Assembly (NCBI GenBank): GCA_024760905.1
Contig: CM045750.1
Span: 14,177,919-14,241,918, forward strand
From: Plotosus lineatus
Lineage: Eukaryota; Chordata; Actinopteri; Siluriformes; Plotosidae
DNA: 64,000 bases
Direction of reading: 5' to 3'
The position numbers and the translations under genes are program-made. This document shows, one piece after another, positions 24,033 to 36,498 of this stretch; within the stretch, counting starts at the first letter, position 1; each line of letters starts with the position of its first letter. A model generated the notes under the pieces. The model saw only the letters and a program-made list of their open reading frames with translations, searched no databases and had not been told where the DNA came from.

Positions 24033-25509
24033 ATTATCAGACGTGATCAACCCTTTATTAAATGTAATACATTCTTCACTTAGCACTGGTTATGTACCTA
24101 AATCCTTTAAACTAGCAGTTATCAAACATCTAATTAAAAAACCTGATCTCGACCCATATCAACCGTCCATATCAAATGCTTGATATGCGAAAAATTATGA
24201 AATGCATATTGAAATGCATATCAATATCAAAGCTTGCTTTTATCTCTGGGATCTTAGAAAAAGCTGTAGAGCAGAAGTGTTCATGTCTTTGTAGGAATAA
24301 CATTCACGAAATATATCCAGAGTGGATGTCCAGAATGCAGGAATTCCAGAATGCCGCAGCGAGAGTCCTTACTAGAACTAGAAGGCGCGAGCATGTCACC
24401 CAATCTTATTTACCCTGCAGTGGCTCCCAGTTAAATTTCTAATTGAATATAAAATACGTACTACTTTAGTTTTAACCTGTCAAGCACTTAATGATCTCGT
24501 GCCACATTATCTTGGTAAACTTCTTGTCGTTTATGATCCAGCACACCCTCCTTAGATCACAAGCTACAGGATGCTTAGTGATACCTCGAATAATGAAGAC
24601 TACCACAGGAGCAGAACTTTCTCTTACAAACCCCGTCAGTTATGGAATATGGACTCAGACACGGTCTCTGTTTTTTAAAACGAGGCTGAAAACTAACTTG
24701 TTTAGTCAAGCATTTTATTAATAGTCTTTTAGGTAAAGGAGCAGATCTGGGGGTCTGAGGCATAGAGAGTTCTGGTAAACTGTGATGTTGGGATGCTGTC
24801 GCTGCCCCCCCCCCCCACTCTACATGCTTATCCAGGTCCATTGACAGTGGGGTGGCTGATTGCCCAATGTCACAGGGTGCCCTCATGTCTGTCTTCCTTC
24901 TGGTTCTCTCACTTTTAGTTATGCTGCCATAGCCAGTCATGCCGGAGTCCCTGCTAGCACTCAGCAATAATAAAATCTTCTATTTCTATTCCATGACTAT
25001 GAGTATGCCTAATAATCTTTCTCTCTCTCTCCCCCCCTCTCTCTATTTTTGTTGAGGTGCTTCTTCTCCTTTTGGGATGCTGGTGATCCTGATCCTTCTG
25101 CTTTCTAAGTCCTGTGGTCTGTCCTGGTGTGCTGATGCTGGCTGGAGTCCTCATCTTGGAAGCCCTTCCTTCTTGCTGATGAAGATCTAGATGGACCCAG
25201 ATGTGCACTAACAGACCGTTAACATGACTTTTCACTGCTGGTGATATGGACTCTTTCCCACAATTATTTAGGACTTGCATTTGTATAACCAAGTGGACTA
25301 CTTTTTGGACTGTAATGAATGTCTCATATACTGTATATGTTTTTTCCTCGCATCTACTGAGGTAGTTTTTCCTTGCCACCGTCTTGCTCATTCGGGATAT
25401 GTAGGGGTAATAGGAAATGTTTACATGCCTTTATATTTTGTAAGCCCCTACTTTCACTGTTTTATTGTGTAAAGATGCTCTGCGACAATGTCAATTGTTA
25501 AAAGCACTA

Positions 25510-26030
25510 TACGTACGTGTTCTAAGTTGACCCTGGGGCATCTGGTTAGAATGTCTCCCAAACACCTCCCTGGTGTGGTGGTTCGGGCATATCCAACTAG
25601 GACGAGACCCTGGGGTCAACGTAGAACACACTGGAGGGTTCATCAGTTCATCATTTTCTATAAACGTTTAATCCTAATTAGGGTCACGGGGAGGCTGGTG
25701 CCCATCCCAGCCAACTTCAGGCGAGGGCAGAGTACACCCTGGACAGCTCGCCAGGCCATCGCAGGGCGGAAACACGCTGACGGCTTTGCAGCCTACTCTT
25801 GTCGAAAGTCAGCAATGGTTCTTTTACATGCCTCACACCATAGACAGTGACAGACATGGCCGGCCTTTGATAACCCAGTTAGCTGCACTGGGGAGGACAG
25901 TGACAACCTTGTGGAGCGTGGGAATCGACCCCCCAACCTTTGGATCAGCGATCCAGCGCCCCATACCACTAGACCACCACTGCCACACACTGGAGGGATT
26001 ACAGTATATCTCTCGGCTGGTCTGGGAATG
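25510..26030 (+). repeat. LINE C-terminal fragment split by SINE-A
   Basis: The plus strand encodes LPGVVVRAYPTRTRPWGQRR then THWRDYSISRLVWEC once the SINE is removed. This is the C-terminal end typical of another fish non-LTR family. Confidence 0.6.
25650..25985 (-). mobile_element. SINE-A copy, tail type 2, with target-site duplication
   Basis: CACACTGGAGGG at 25627-25638 and again at 25986-25997 flanks the element. Full head, body and CCTAATTAGGGTCACGGGGA tail. Confidence 0.8.
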
Positions 26031-26354
26031 TCAGTGGCCTGGTGGTAAAATGCTGGCTCACTGATCCCAAGGTTGGTGGTTCAAGCCCCACTCTCAATGG
26101 GTTGTCACTGTCCCCCGAGTGCAGCAAACTGCCTATCAAAAGCCGGTCATGTCGCTCACTGTCTATGGTATATAATATCCATTGCTAATTTTCGTAAAGA
26201 GTAGGCTACATAGCCGTTAGCTTGTTTCTGCCCTGCGATGGACTGGCATTCTGTTCAGGGTGTACCCTGCCCTTGCCCAGAGTCAGCTGAGATGGGCAGC
26301 AGCCTCTCTGCAACCCTAATTAGGATTAAACGGTTCAGAAAATGAATGAATGAA
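26031..26354 (+). mobile_element. SINE-A copy, tail type 2
   Basis: Head TCAGTGGCCTGGTGGTAAAA and GGTGGTTCAAGCCCC. The tail ends AACGGTTCAGAAAATGAATG. Confidence 0.75.
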
Positions 26355-26734
26355 GATGGAGATCACAAGAAATATTCCAATCCGAGGCTGATGTTATAAA
26401 GGTAGAGCAGCTCCCTTAAGAACTGAATCAAAAAGATCTAATGGAGGTAATATTTCCTTTGTTTACCATCTATCATCTGGAGTGTAAGAAGGAAGGGTTA
26501 ACAATCACTGATCCATTCACTGCCTTTCATTCACTGAGTTCCATCATCATTTATACCATTTGTCATGTTAATTTAATTCTCCATTTAACAAGTTCTTGTT
26601 GTCTGTTCATATTAATGTTTGGGGTTTTGCTCATTGAAAGTTTGCCTGCCTTCCTGAGAAGAACGTCTGAATAGTGGTGTACAGGCCTCTATTTATGGGC
26701 TCGAGTTTCATTATGAATAAATATGTTTTCTGTA

Positions 26735-26822
26735 CAGACACTCCCCGCTTTACGTTCATTCGTTTTACATATTTTTTTATTTTAAGTTTTAAAAAATGTT
26801 CAAGAAAAAAAAAAAAAAAAGT
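26735..26822 (+). repeat. fragment of the CAGAC-end MITE
   Basis: Starts CAGACACTCCCCGCTTTACG, as the left end of 5092-5806, then runs into poly-A. The right end is missing. Confidence 0.5.
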
Positions 26823-27426
26823 ACAATCTTGTAGCTGGTTATGTTGGAGGGAAAAAAGGGCAGTTCTACATTGTAGGTTGTCACTCCTGCTGATCTGGCC
26901 ACATATTTTCATCACCATCCCATCTGATATTCTCTATTGCAGTACATCAGAAAATCTCTCTTTCTGTGCCTGAATCACCTGCCACAAGAATCTGCTGTGA
27001 TTCCTTACAGGCAGTATCCATTACATCAACTGAAAAACAAAGCATGGACGAGTGGCTGGTGCTCATACAGTACAGTACTTTTTACCTTTGTGCTAAAAAG
27101 AATTCTGAAGATAATCTGTTTTATTTTAAAAGGCTAAAATAATAGTTAGAAAATTCCTTTGCGATTATGTGAACACAGATGAAAAACGTTAGTCTGATTA
27201 AAAAAGCAATAAAATTGTCCTTCTTTTGATTAGTTGGAAAATCAGCATTTGTGGATTTGATTATAGACTCGAAATGGATAGGAAAAAAAACTTTCCTCTG
27301 AAATTCATCAGTCTATTTGTTATGAGAAATGATGGCTATTTCAAATGAAAAACTGCCAAGAAACTGAAGATCTTTTACAACGGTATGTACTACTCCCTTC
27401 ACAGGACCTCAGATATATCAATGTCT

Positions 27427-27706
27427 TCTTCTTCTTTTCCTTTCGGCTGTTCCCTTCAGGGGTCGCCACAGCGAATCATCTGCCTCCATCTCACCCTATC
27501 CTCTGCATCTTCTTCTCTTACACCAGCTACCTTCATGTCCTCCTTCACCACTTCCATAAATCTCTTCTTTGGTCTTCCTCTACACCTTCTGGCTGGTAGT
27601 TCCAACCTCAGAATCCTACTACCAATATACTCACTATCCCTCCTCTGCACATGTCCAAACCATCTCAATTTAGCCTCTTTGACGGTGTCTCCAAAACATC
27701 TCAGAG
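27427..27706 (-). repeat. GHVQR-type LINE 3' end
   Basis: Minus-strand coding: KLRWFGHVQRRDSEYIGSRI, ARRCRGRPKKRFMEVVKEDM, RVRWRQMIRCGDP and stop, then GAACAGCCGAAAGG and (AAG)n. 5' truncated, as usual for LINEs. Confidence 0.75.
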
Positions 27707-28088
27707 TGTCTAATCTTAGAAAAAGATCCATAACAGGTCTGAAATTGGTAGCTTCATTAAACAGTACCTTCACAACACCAGTCTCCATTTCAACAGTGAA
27801 AAGGTGACTTCTGGAGTTGCAAAGAAAAAGCCATGTCTAAGACTGGTCGGCAACACAGACACTGGACAGACTAAAATTGGGGAAGTGCGATGGATGTGTT
27901 TGGGTTACAAAGAAGAAAATGTTTAAGGTGTCAAATAAACAAAAAGCTGCTCAAGGGGTGTTTGATGCCATCTGTCAAGCATGGGGTGGGAAATGTGATT
28001 GTCTTGAGGTGTTGTGGAGGTTGTAAAGTGGCAGATTTGTATAGAGTGATGATGTATGATTTCTCGAAGGCAGTATCCATTACAGCAA
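27707..28088 (+). mobile_element. Tc1-like transposase remnant
   Basis: The plus strand contains VFGLQRRK-like, KLLKGCLMPSVKHGVGNVIV and GGCKVADLYRVM, recognisable as the Tc1 transposase segment around VKHGGG / GCF and DLYRV. Frameshifts and stops break it. It resumes past a LINE insertion at 28460. Confidence 0.6.
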
Positions 28089-28431
28089 AATGTTGAGGTT
28101 CTCTTTGGGAGTAACGAGGATGGATAGGATCAGAAACGAGTACATCAGAGGGACAGCACATGTTAGATGTTTTGGAGACAAAGTCAGAGAGGCTAGATTG
28201 AGATGGTTTGGACATGTACAGAACCTCCTCTAGTTAGTGAGAATATTGGTAGTAGGATGCTGAGGTTGGAACTACCAGGCAGAAGGCCCAGAGGAAGACC
28301 AAAGAGAAGATTTATGGATGTGGTGAAGGCGGACATGAAGGTCGTTGGAGTAAGAGTAGAAGATGCAGAGGATAGGGAGAGATGGAGGCAGATCATTTGC
28401 TGTGGCGACCCCTGAAGGGAACAGCCAAAAG

Positions 28432-28459
<28 letters not shown>
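28089..28459 (+). mobile_element. GHVQR-type LINE 3' end, with (AAG)n tail and target-site duplication
   Basis: The plus strand encodes ARLRWFGHVQ, then GSRMLRLELPGRRPRGRPKR and RFMDVVKADMKVVG to CCGDP and stop. The end GCTGTGGCGACCCCTGAAGG is followed by (AAG)n. AGTATCCATTACAGCAA flanks it at 28072-28088 and 28460-28476, a perfect 17 bp duplication. This is the reference copy for the type 1 tail of SINE-A. Confidence 0.85.
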
Positions 28460-28463
<4 letters not shown>

Positions 28464-28695
28464 TCCATTACAGCAACTGACAAACAAAACATGGATGGGT
28501 GACTGGAGCCCGAGTACAGTACATTTTACTTCCCTGCAGACAAGAATTCTCCAGGTGGCAGTGATGAGCAGACCATCCTCCATCTGCATCCTCTGGTGGG
28601 CATGAAACAATTCTGCTCTTACATTTAAGCTGATGTAAACCGAAACTACACCACAACCAGGACATAACTGGGCAGGTCAGGTTGTGTGAAACCTA

Positions 28696-28973
28696 TAATT
28701 TTGAGGCTGGTGTCCATCTCAGTCAACTCTAGGCAAGGGCAGAGTACACACTGGACAGCTCACCAGGCCACTGCAGGGCAGAAACACACTGATGGCAATA
28801 TAGCCTTTATGTAGGATCTCAAAGGTTCCTTTACACACCTCTCACCACAGACAATGACAGACATGACTGACCTTTGATCACCCAGTTAGCTGCACTACGG
28901 GGAGACCAGTGACAACCCAGTGACAGTGGGGCTTCAGTAATCCAGTACCCTACCACTGGGCCACTACTGCCCC
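28696..28973 (-). mobile_element. SINE-A copy, tail type 2 (diverged)
   Basis: Body and head readable on the minus strand (GGGGCAGTAGTGGCCCAGTG). The end of the tail is lost. Confidence 0.65.
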
Positions 28974-30076
28974 AACATTAAAACTAGAAAATGAAAATAA
29001 AAGTTATGAGAGAGAAAAAGAAGGGTTAAATTCTGGCTTTACCTCCTTTTTAGTCTTAGTGTGATTATTTCCTTCAGCGAGCTACTTTAAAGCTAAACAT
29101 GGTTATTATGATACTTATATGTGAGCATTAGCATTTGTATTAGTCACAATTAATCTGATTTCTACTGCATTCTCCCTCGATGGATGCTTTTGTTTAGCAA
29201 AGTATTAATAAAACCAAAAGGTAATACAAACTGGCTTTTTTCCAACACTGATCTCTCGTAACTTACAGAAAAAACAAACAAACAAAAAAAAAAGCCATTT
29301 GGGCATCCAAATGTATGTCCATCTTAAAAGAGTAAAACATAATCTGACAGACCAAACTTTAAAGTGTTGTAATGACAAAAAGACCTGGATGACTGGTAAG
29401 ACACACACACACAGCACCTTATACCACTAGGCCACCACTACCCATATTCTATTCTATTCTATTATATCATAGCATATCATATTATATTATATTATTAAAA
29501 CAATTGCATGTGGTTGGAGCTTTAATATATTCAATAAATCTGAGCTTGGTGCCATCTTGTGTTTTAAATATGTAATAGGCTGTATTCCCTGAAAGTTGCT
29601 GCAAGAATTGTGCAGTGACGAGTCAAATTCCTTCAAGAATGATCTATAAAGTTCTTCCAGCAATCTGCTGTTGTTACTCATAAGCACTCAGAATATCTCA
29701 GTAAATAAAGCATAATTTTTAAGATGACATGAAATCGACTCCAAACTATTTGTATCCTTTGGAGAATGACCAGCGTTTGCAAAAATATTGAAATCCTGTA
29801 TTTTAGCTGTAGCTTTGACTACTTATATTTACATAGGTGTACAGAGGCCCATTTTCAGCAACCTGTGTTCCAGTGGCACAATTTCAATCATACAAGCTTT
29901 GCATTAATGTCATGTAGTCGTGTTAAAAGCTTAATTAATAATTATAAGCCCTTTTGCACTTTAAAAAAGATAAAAAAGGTAAGAAAGGTAAAGCTCCCAC
30001 CACATACATGTATGTACTGTATATATGAAAGCTTTTGAAACCCCTAAGAATTTTATATATTTCTGCATAAATAACA
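28974..30076. other. no recognised feature
   Basis: AT-rich sequence with a short CA run at 29401 and TATTC repeats near 29445. No exon or known repeat found. Confidence 0.5.
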
Positions 30077-30411
30077 TTCATTAATTTTCTGAATCGTTTA
30101 ATCCTAATTAGGGTCACGGGGAGGCTGGCGCCCATCTCAGCTGACTCTGGGCGAGGGTGGAGTACACCCTGGACAGCTCGTCGGGGCAATACAGTGCAGA
30201 AACATGCCGACGGCTAAGCAGCTACTCTTGAAGAACCTCACCGATGGTTGTTGCCTCTCACTATAAACAGTGGGAGACAAGGCCGGCCTTTGATAACCCA
30301 GTTAGCTGCACTGGGGGGGGACAGCAGTGATAACTGCTGACATTGGGGCTTGAACCTCCAACCTTGTGATTGGTAATCCATCACCTTTCCACGGAACCCA
30401 CCACTACCCTT
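30077..30411 (-). mobile_element. SINE-A copy, tail type 2
   Basis: CCTAATTAGGGTCACGGGGA tail, body and diverged head (GGTAGTGGTGGGTTCCGTGG on the minus strand). Confidence 0.7.
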
Positions 30412-30778
30412 GCAGTGGATTTATATTGTGGATTAACCAGCAATAAAACATTTTATTTGTATTTATCAAACATCTTATTTTGCAGCGGTTCATAAGAATT
30501 TTAATAAAGCAGTAGAGTTTAAATTGATCAAAGCTTTGAATTTTTATGCCAATTTATTACCATGCGACAAAAGTATAGCCAATAATACTCTCGAAATAAA
30601 CCAGACACGAAACACTTGTTCTGGTTTCTTTCCTTTTGTGTTTAAATCATTGCTAACATCTCAATTTATTATTATAATCGAATTTTTTTTTTACACTCTT
30701 GGTTGACAGGACAGCTTAACCAAAGAAATATCGATAAATTACTCATTACATATTCTGGTTCTTTATTATTATTTAGTT

Positions 30779-31125
30779 CAGTTCATTTTCTGTAACCCCT
30801 TAATCCTAATTAGGGTCACAGGGAGGCTGGCGCCCATCCCAGCCGACTCCAGGAGAGGGCAGAATACGTCCTGGACAGCTCGCCAGGCCATCGCAGGGTG
30901 GAAACACGTTAATGTCTTTGCAGCTACTCTTGTCAAAAGTCAGCAATGGTTCTTTTACATGAACCTCACACCATCGACAGTGAGAGACATGGCCGGCCTT
31001 TGATAACCCAGTTAGCTGCACTGGGTGTGGGTGTGTGTGTGCAGTGACAACCTGTGGAGAGTGGGGCTTGAACCCCCAACCTTAGGATCAGTGAACCAGC
31101 ACGTATACCACCAGGCCACCACTGC
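30779..31125 (-). mobile_element. SINE-A copy, tail type 2
   Basis: Well preserved in minus orientation, with both promoter boxes and a short GT run in the body at 31023. Confidence 0.8.
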
Positions 31126-31337
31126 CTATTATGATTTATTCTGTCATTTTGTGTAAAAGGATTCTTTCCTTCGAAAACAGGAAAATGAATCTAATGGCTC
31201 AACTGCTGGGTGATGACTGCATATGCATCAGGAGGTTACAGTCAGGTCAGTCCATTATGAAAGAATTGAGATTAATTAGCACAAGTTTATTATTTATCTA
31301 GATTTAATTTAGGGAATTTATTTAAAAAAATGTATGT

Positions 31338-31624
31338 GGGGCAGTGGTCTAGTGGTATAGGGCGCTGGATCGCTGATCCAAAGGTTGGGGGTTCGAGTCC
31401 CACTCTCCACTCTCCCCCAGTGCAGCTAACTGGGTTATCAAAGGCAGGCCATGTCTCTCACTGTCTATGGTGTTTCTGTCCCTTGCTAAAAAGGGTTGTG
31501 ACAGGAAGGGCATCCGACGTAAAAAAAAAAAAAAAAAACCTCTGCCAAATCAAACGTGCGAATCAGATGATTCGCTGTGGCGACTCCCGAGTAAAAGGGA
31601 AAAAGCCGAAAGGAATACAGACAG
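31338..31624 (+). mobile_element. SINE-A copy, tail type 1
   Basis: Head GGGCAGTGGTCTAGTGGTAT and GGGGGTTCGAGTCCC. The body is shortened. The tail has GACGTAAAA with a poly-A expansion and GGGAAAAAGCCGAAAGGAAT. Confidence 0.75.
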
Positions 31625-31991
31625 AATTTAAAAAGATGTATGTGAGCACAAGTCCAACACAAATTAGACAATTCAAAGTAAATTATAGAGAGGGTTGGGG
31701 CAAAGTGACCTCAGAATGACCAATAAAATAATGCAGTATATCATATCTGTTGGTGTGGGGGGTCTTTCAACATGATCCCAGGCACAGATCACCAGAATTT
31801 AATCGTTGGTTACTTGTACCACACCCGATCCTTGGGGGGAAAAAATCATCCAAAGCGGTGCATTACTTTTTGAGTTATGTTACACACAAACAGACAAACA
31901 AACAAACAAACCAACATGGATGAAAACAACCTCCTGTTAGAGGTAAATATAAACTTACAATTCCACAAGTTCAGTCTCAGTTCATTAATTA

Positions 31992-32247
31992 GGCAGTGGT
32001 GGCTTGGTTTTAAAGGTGCTGGATCACTGATCCTAAGGTTGGGGGTTCGAGTCCCACTCTCCACAAGCTTGTCACTGTCCCCACCAGTGCAGCTAACTGG
32101 GTTATCAAAGGCGGGCCATGTCTCTCACTGTCAATGATGAGATGTTCATGTAAAAGAACCATTGCTGACTTTCGAAAAGATTAGGCTGCAAAGCCGTCAG
32201 CATGTTTCCGCCCCTTGCTAAAGGTTGTATCAGGAAGGGCATCACAA
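31992..32247 (+). mobile_element. SINE-A copy, 3' truncated
   Basis: Head and body present to CAGGAAGGGCATCAC, after which the type 1 tail is lost. Confidence 0.7.
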
Positions 32248-32681
32248 ATAAAATAACACTCTTCTGTGTCAATTTGTAATGTGTCAGGGGGCTGAGTGAA
32301 AAAAATATAAACCAAATCATAAAAGCATTTGTAAGGCAACAAATTAGCCGCAAACAAAGCACAAATGACTGAGACCATTTCTCTGAAATTTGGGGGTGCT
32401 AGCTTTTTTTATAGTAAGTCTATATTACACCACGATCGCCTGATGCCCCCCATGACTGCCTGCCAAATAAACGCTTTGTGTGCTATTTAACCCCATTCTT
32501 ATTATTATTGAAGCACAATAGTACTTTCTGTCAACTATAATTGGTCTGAATAACACCCATCTTTCAAGGTGCCATATGTGTAATTTTAAAGATAGGTGAT
32601 ATATAAAAGTAGTTCCTCTGTGATAAGATAAAAAAAAAAAAAAAACACTTTTAGAACTAATCAGCAACATGTTTGTTTTGT

Positions 32682-32712
<31 letters not shown>

Positions 32713-32779
32713 CACACTCCATGAATGTTATTTTTCAACAGCTGAAATAAAGTTGGTTGGGAAGTAGAGCTTGAACTTT

Positions 32780-32816
<37 letters not shown>

Positions 32817-32819
32817 TGA

Positions 32820-33118
32820 TGGTGCACCAGCTGGGAGAATGAAGGCTCAGTCTCACCCAAAATCCCTGAAACATGTCCAGCACGCCTCTGTTCATGTGCC
32901 GTCCCCCTGTGGGTTACATTTTAGCACTCAAATAACCGATATATAACTAAGAGAATCCGGTCATTTTTCAAAATAAAAGACTTTTTCAAAATTAAAAATC
33001 GTTCAGACTCAGATAACAAATAAAACTGAAATAATTAATTATTTCTTCTGCGGACCGGTACCAATTGAGCCACGGACCGGTACCGGTCCGCGGGCCGGTG
33101 GGTTGGGGACCACTGCGA
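32820..33118. repeat. hAT-type MITE-like sequence
   Basis: The right end, read on the minus strand, is CAGTGGTCCCCAACCCACCG followed by palindromic GGACCGGTACCGGTCC, a common fish hAT terminus. The left boundary, near the poly-A at 32785-32814, is not resolved. Confidence 0.4.
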
Positions 33119-33470
33119 TAGACTGATTGTGGTCAGAGCAGGTCATGAATCTGCCTAAAGTTTCTGCAGGGATACCATATCATCAGCAAAATGTTCTGTG
33201 TATGAGACCAGTAAGTAACTCATCTGAGACAGTTTACAGACGAGTTTTCCTTCAACACGTCATTGGATCTAATCAAGCACAATTTTATTAACAGTCTTCC
33301 ATTCATAACATATTACAGTACAGTAGTTTTTGTATTTCAAAACACTTCAGACAACAAAATATCGAGAAAACTTTGTCACAGTAGCATATACATTCTTTAT
33401 TTAATGTAAATATAACGTTATATAACACATTTTAAATGGATTTCGTGATGTCTAACCCCACCCCCAAGAA

Positions 33471-33524
33471 CAGTATTTCCAGGAATCCCCTTTGCAAATT
33501 CCCAAGGGATTCCTGGGAAAACTG
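33471..33524. repeat. 54 bp near-perfect palindrome
   Basis: CAGTATTTCCAGGAATCCC and GGGATTCCTGGGAAAACTG pair at 17 of 19 positions around a 16 nt loop. Origin unknown. Confidence 0.6.
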
Positions 33525-33567
33525 GACCCCGGGGACAGGGAAGCTAATGATTGCATTTTTCATTAAA

Positions 33568-33582
<15 letters not shown>

Positions 33583-33611
<29 letters not shown>

Positions 33612-33623
33612 CCACACACACAC
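33583..33623. repeat. (CA)n microsatellite after poly-A
   Basis: A run of A then about 40 bp of CA repeat. Confidence 0.85.
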
Positions 33624-34601
33624 AAAATTGTTCACACTTCCTGTAAAACTTTTTAAACTTATTTATTGACTGTAGATTTTATCAGTGTTAAAGTGATGAG
33701 CTTGGAAGAGCAGCTGGAAGTTCTGTGGTTTAGCACTGCTTGTTTACATTAAACACAAGTTTTTTTTTAAATTGCAAGGAATAACAATATTAAAATGTAA
33801 ACTTAAAGACACGCTCGTCACATTCTCCAAAGATATTTCATCTACATTCTATTATAAAATCTGGTTCATATAAAATGAAAACAGATATGGATGTTTGTTT
33901 ACTGTTGCAGTGTCCCTCTTCCCGTGCTACAGTGCTTCATCTCAGACTCCCAACTGACCAGAGATGCAGCACTGCACCTTGGGCCTGAGGACTGATTCAC
34001 ACCCACACCCATTTTCTGTAATGGGTAAAATTGTTCTTGATTATGTCGAGAGGAAAGGCACGGTAACCCTGGGCTGAACTGGTTTTATATCTGAATATCT
34101 TCTAAAAGTGGCAGAACGTTTAACAACAAAATACTGATCCGCTCCAGAGACACGATCAAAGCAAAGTTGTGAGGTGTACTTTACTGAACTACTGAACAAA
34201 CCAACCATGTGGAGGCTCTTCACTTTCCCAGAATTCAACAAGCCACAGAGCAGCGAGGATCTTTACCCAGCAGGAAGATGAAGAAAAACTGAAACAAAAC
34301 AGCAACACTTTAAACTGATCAGTCAGATTTGAGTAGAATAGATCGGAATTTTGTTCATAAAAGATATCAAGAGTGAATAAGGTTTGTACAGCCAATCTGA
34401 AATTCAAATAGAATTTAAAACTTTAAAAAAAATTCAGGACAAAAATATTTTAAAAAGTTCTTATTATAATTAATTCAGATTCATTCATGTCAGGATTGAA
34501 AACTTTAAACTCAGTTTGATTTGCAGGTTGGAAACATTTTTACAAAAATGATGACACAAGTTAAATCGATGTAAAATTCTGTTAGTTATATCTATTTGTT
34601 C

Positions 34602-34603
<2 letters not shown>

Positions 34604-34646
<43 letters not shown>
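34604..34646. repeat. (GT)n microsatellite
   Basis: About 43 bp of uninterrupted GT. Confidence 0.9.
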
Positions 34647-34651
<5 letters not shown>

Positions 34652-34686
34652 TTTTATTTAAGCTGATCATTGGTATGTGTATTATA

Positions 34687-35040
34687 GGGGGCAGTGGTGG
34701 TCTAGTGGTATAGGGCGCTGGATCGCTGATCCAAAGGTTGGGGGTTCGAGTCCCACTATCCACAAGGTTGTCAGTGCCCCCAGTGCAGCTAACTGGGTTA
34801 GCAAAGGCAGGCCATGTCTGTCACTGTCTATGGTGAGAGGCATGTAAAGGAACCATTGCTGACTTTCGTAAAGAGTAGCTGCAAAGCTGTCAGCGTGTTT
34901 CTCTCCCTTTCTAAAAAAAAGTGTTGTGACAGGAAGGGCATCCGACGTAAAAAAAACCTCTGCCAAATCAAACGTGCGAATCAAATGATTCGCTGTGGCG
35001 ACTCTTGAGTAAAAGGGAAAAAGCCAAAAGGAAGACAGAC
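34687..35040 (+). mobile_element. SINE-A copy, tail type 1, with target-site duplication
   Basis: ATTGGTATGTGTATTATA (34669-34686) and ATTGGTATGTGCATTATA (35041-35058) flank it, 18 bp with one mismatch. Complete element ending AAGGAAGACAGAC. Confidence 0.85.
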
Positions 35041-35058
35041 ATTGGTATGTGCATTATA

Positions 35059-36055
35059 TAGCTCCATCAGCATAATTTGTCTCTGCACTGGTGCACAACA
35101 ACTATATATTGGTAATACCAGCATTATTTATTTTTAAGAAAATCAAATCAAATTAAAAAAAAAAAACAATGCAGAAATTCCTGGGCTCTTTCTGAGCATT
35201 CTTTAAGACACAGGAGGTTCTGATTGCCCCAACTCCTTCATCTGCGATCTCCTTGCGCCCATATAGGGAATTGTGAAGGAATCTTATTTTGGGATAATGG
35301 AAAATGTAGCTGGAGTTGTGATAAACACTCTTTCAACCTCTCATGGCGAGTGATTGTGGAAGCAGATAGTTGGTCACTGCTAAACGTAGCCGTCCCTCCC
35401 CTTCTGTCTCCTTGTTCTGACTGCATACATTCCCTTTTCTAGTCACAGTCTGCTGCAGTGAGACATAAAAGGCAAAAAGAGCTCAGGTGATGGAGAAGCG
35501 AAGAAATGGAATCAAAAGCACTGCCAAAAGGAGTAAATATGACACAGTGACATTACTGAACAAGATCACAGCTGATATTTCATGTGTGACTTTACTATAA
35601 AAATAAACAAACCTCCACTTTCATGGAGCTGCAGATCCTGAACCTAACCATGATAATAATGTCTAACTTAACCCATTCAACATAACCACACAAGTATCAT
35701 AAATATCTGGGGAAAAAATTAAATAAAAAATACACAGCATCCTGTAACAGTGAATATACATATATATATATATATATATATATCTCATACTGAGGAAAAA
35801 ATATATTACTTTTTTTTTGGGCGGGGGGATGAAATCACGATACAATTCTCATCAAATGTACTATATTTAACCAACCATAATAATATTACTTTTGATAATT
35901 CAGGTAATTTTGTATTTATTAATAATATCCAGAACTTGCAGAAGGAAAATTAAATGACTTGGTTCTGATGCAGAAGGACGACTGAGTTTAAACTACAGAT
36001 TTATTTCTGTCATACATTCACCCAAACAGCTTTTAAAGATGTTTAAAGATGGCTA
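35059..36055. other. no recognised gene; (TA)n at 35757-35783
   Basis: Mostly unique-looking, moderately AT-rich sequence. The stretch 35210-35440 is less AT-rich than its surroundings and could be regulatory, but I see no specific motif. Confidence 0.4.
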
Positions 36056-36077
36056 CTGTAAATAAGAGGAGAGAGAG

Positions 36078-36078
36078 G

Positions 36079-36127
<49 letters not shown>

Positions 36128-36221
36128 AAGAGAGAGGAGAAAGAGAGAAAGCAAGAGAAAGAGAGGGGAGAGAGAGAGAGCTAGCAAGAGAAGAGAGGAA
36201 GAGGAAAGAAGAGAGGGGAGG

Positions 36222-36269
<48 letters not shown>

Positions 36270-36285
36270 AAGAGAAAGTGAGGGG

Positions 36286-36330
<45 letters not shown>

Positions 36331-36360
36331 GAAAGAAAGAAAGCAAGAGAAAGTGAGGGG

Positions 36361-36413
<53 letters not shown>

Positions 36414-36498
36414 GGGAGAAAGAGAGAAAGCAAGAGAAAGAGGGGGAGAGAGAGAGAGAGAGCTAGCAAGAGAAGAGAGGAAGAGGAAAGAAGAGAGG

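Larger units (their letters stand above)
22774..25510 (+). mobile_element. decayed L2-like LINE carrying two nested SINEs
   Basis: Coding remnants in order: NVAPLKRKPIRENKLAPWYN at about 22850, DVINPLLNVIHSS after 24040, RNAAARVLTRTRRREHVTQ-type text at about 24350 and a WLPVKFLIEYKIR-type block near 24425, with many stops. The catalytic part of reverse transcriptase is missing. The 3'UTR closes with GACAATGTCAATTGTTAAAA at about 25483, a typical fish L2-like end. It is interrupted by SINE-A (23096-23438) and SINE-C (23744-24032). Confidence 0.7.

Noticed and set aside
36053..36469. A 138-codon Leu/Ser-rich open frame and its Glu/Arg-rich complement.
   Set aside because: Translation of the GA repeat; no non-repetitive part.
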